6,171 bases of DNA from Betaproteobacteria bacterium (GTDB taxonomy: Bacteria; Pseudomonadota; Gammaproteobacteria; Burkholderiales; JAHFRG01). Below are positions 6,033 through 6,171 of this stretch, piece by piece. Location: assembly GCA_023258935.1 (NCBI GenBank), contig JAHFRG010000032.1, positions 2,229 to 8,399 on the forward strand, in the 5' to 3' direction. The first letter of the stretch is position 1. Each line of letters starts with the position of its first letter. The translations under genes and the position numbers were made by a program. The notes under the pieces were generated by a model. That model was given only the letters and a program-made list of their open reading frames with translations, searched no databases and was not told where the DNA came from.

Positions 6033-6114
6033 ACATACTCCTGAAATACGTAGGTCAATTTTAACGCATTTCATGCAACTTGAAATACTTTAGACGCCAC
6101 GGTAATGTGCAGCA
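6033..6114. promoter_or_regulatory. Divergent bcp/cupin intergenic region with TGAAATAC repeats
   Basis: This 82-bp gap should hold promoters in both directions. For bcp a TAAAAT (complement at 6058-6063, 5/6 to the -10 consensus) is the best -10, but its -35 candidates are weak (TTTCAA at 16 bp spacing, 3/6). For the cupin gene a TTGAAA (6080-6085) is a possible -35, but the TAATGT 17 bp downstream would place the start point at the start codon itself. TGAAATAC occurs twice as a direct repeat (6042-6049 and 6081-6088). The second copy pairs with ATTTCA at 6068-6073 as a 6-7-6 inverted repeat. A regulator site is possible; none is recognised. Confidence 0.35.
6038..6042 (-). promoter_or_regulatory. 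Ribosome-binding site of bcp
   Basis: AGGAG on the minus strand lies 5 nt before ATG at 6032. It is the best Shine-Dalgarno sequence in the window and decides between the 155-residue product and the extended one starting at 6074. Confidence 0.85.
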
Positions 6115-6171
6115 GTGAAAATATCTTATCTCGGCGGCTTGACCCCTCAGCAATTCCTGCAGCGCCACTGG
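6115..6171 (+). CDS. Cupin/JmjC-type protein, probable ribosomal oxygenase (5' end only)
   Basis: Nineteen codons run to the window edge without a stop and read (M/V)KISYLGGLTPQQFLQRHW. The LGGLTPxQFLxxxW pattern is typical of the N-terminus of bacterial cupin-4/JmjC-like proteins such as YcfD/RoxA, an iron(II) and 2-oxoglutarate-dependent oxygenase that hydroxylates an arginine of ribosomal protein L16. The start is GTG at 6115. A TAA in the same frame at 6103-6105 excludes a longer product, and the ATG at 6105 is in another frame. There is no good Shine-Dalgarno sequence (GGTAA at 6101-6105 at best). The iron-binding HxD...H residues lie outside the window, so the function is inferred from a short peptide and remains tentative. 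Confidence 0.6.
   Translation, partial: MKISYLGGLTPQQFLQRHW

Noticed and set aside
6033..6074. An extended Bcp with 14 extra N-terminal residues starting at 6074.
   Set aside because: The extra residues do not match the family N-terminus, and a strong ribosome-binding site lies directly before the ATG at 6032.

Overview
The window is dense chromosomal DNA from a proteobacterium, most likely a betaproteobacterium. That inference rests on the trmJ-cysE-iscR order with suhB divergent, on how close SuhB, MutS and SlyD are to their enterobacterial counterparts, and on a moderate G+C content. The genus cannot be named from this sequence. It holds six complete genes and two genes cut by the window edges. 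I see no tRNA, rRNA, CRISPR array, insertion sequence or phage gene, and no intergenic gap longer than about 80 bases.

Left part (1-1638, minus strand): trmJ (tRNA 2'-O-methyltransferase), cysE (serine acetyltransferase) and the first 13 codons of iscR (Fe-S cluster regulator) run leftwards in that order. The isc genes presumably continue outside the window. Two 25-bp sequences resembling Type 1 IscR operators lie here. One is in front of iscR (24 of 25 consensus positions). The other is in front of cysE, overlapping the end of trmJ (22 of 25). This suggests that cysteine-precursor synthesis is switched together with Fe-S assembly, for which cysteine is the sulfur donor.

Middle (1639-5095, plus strand): suhB (inositol monophosphatase family) diverges from trmJ across 57 bp and is followed 16 bp later by mutS (mismatch recognition ATPase). 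The two are probably co-transcribed.

Right part (5089-6171): bcp (peroxiredoxin) and slyD (FKBP-type prolyl isomerase and metallochaperone) form a minus-strand pair joined by an ATGA stop-start overlap. The pair converges on mutS, and slyD and mutS overlap by 7 bp with no room for a terminator between them. A cupin/JmjC-type gene, probably a ribosomal-protein hydroxylase relative, starts divergently from bcp and is cut by the right edge.

All the genes belong to known families, and I found no previously undescribed system. The most notable signal is the paired IscR-type operators, particularly the one before cysE.
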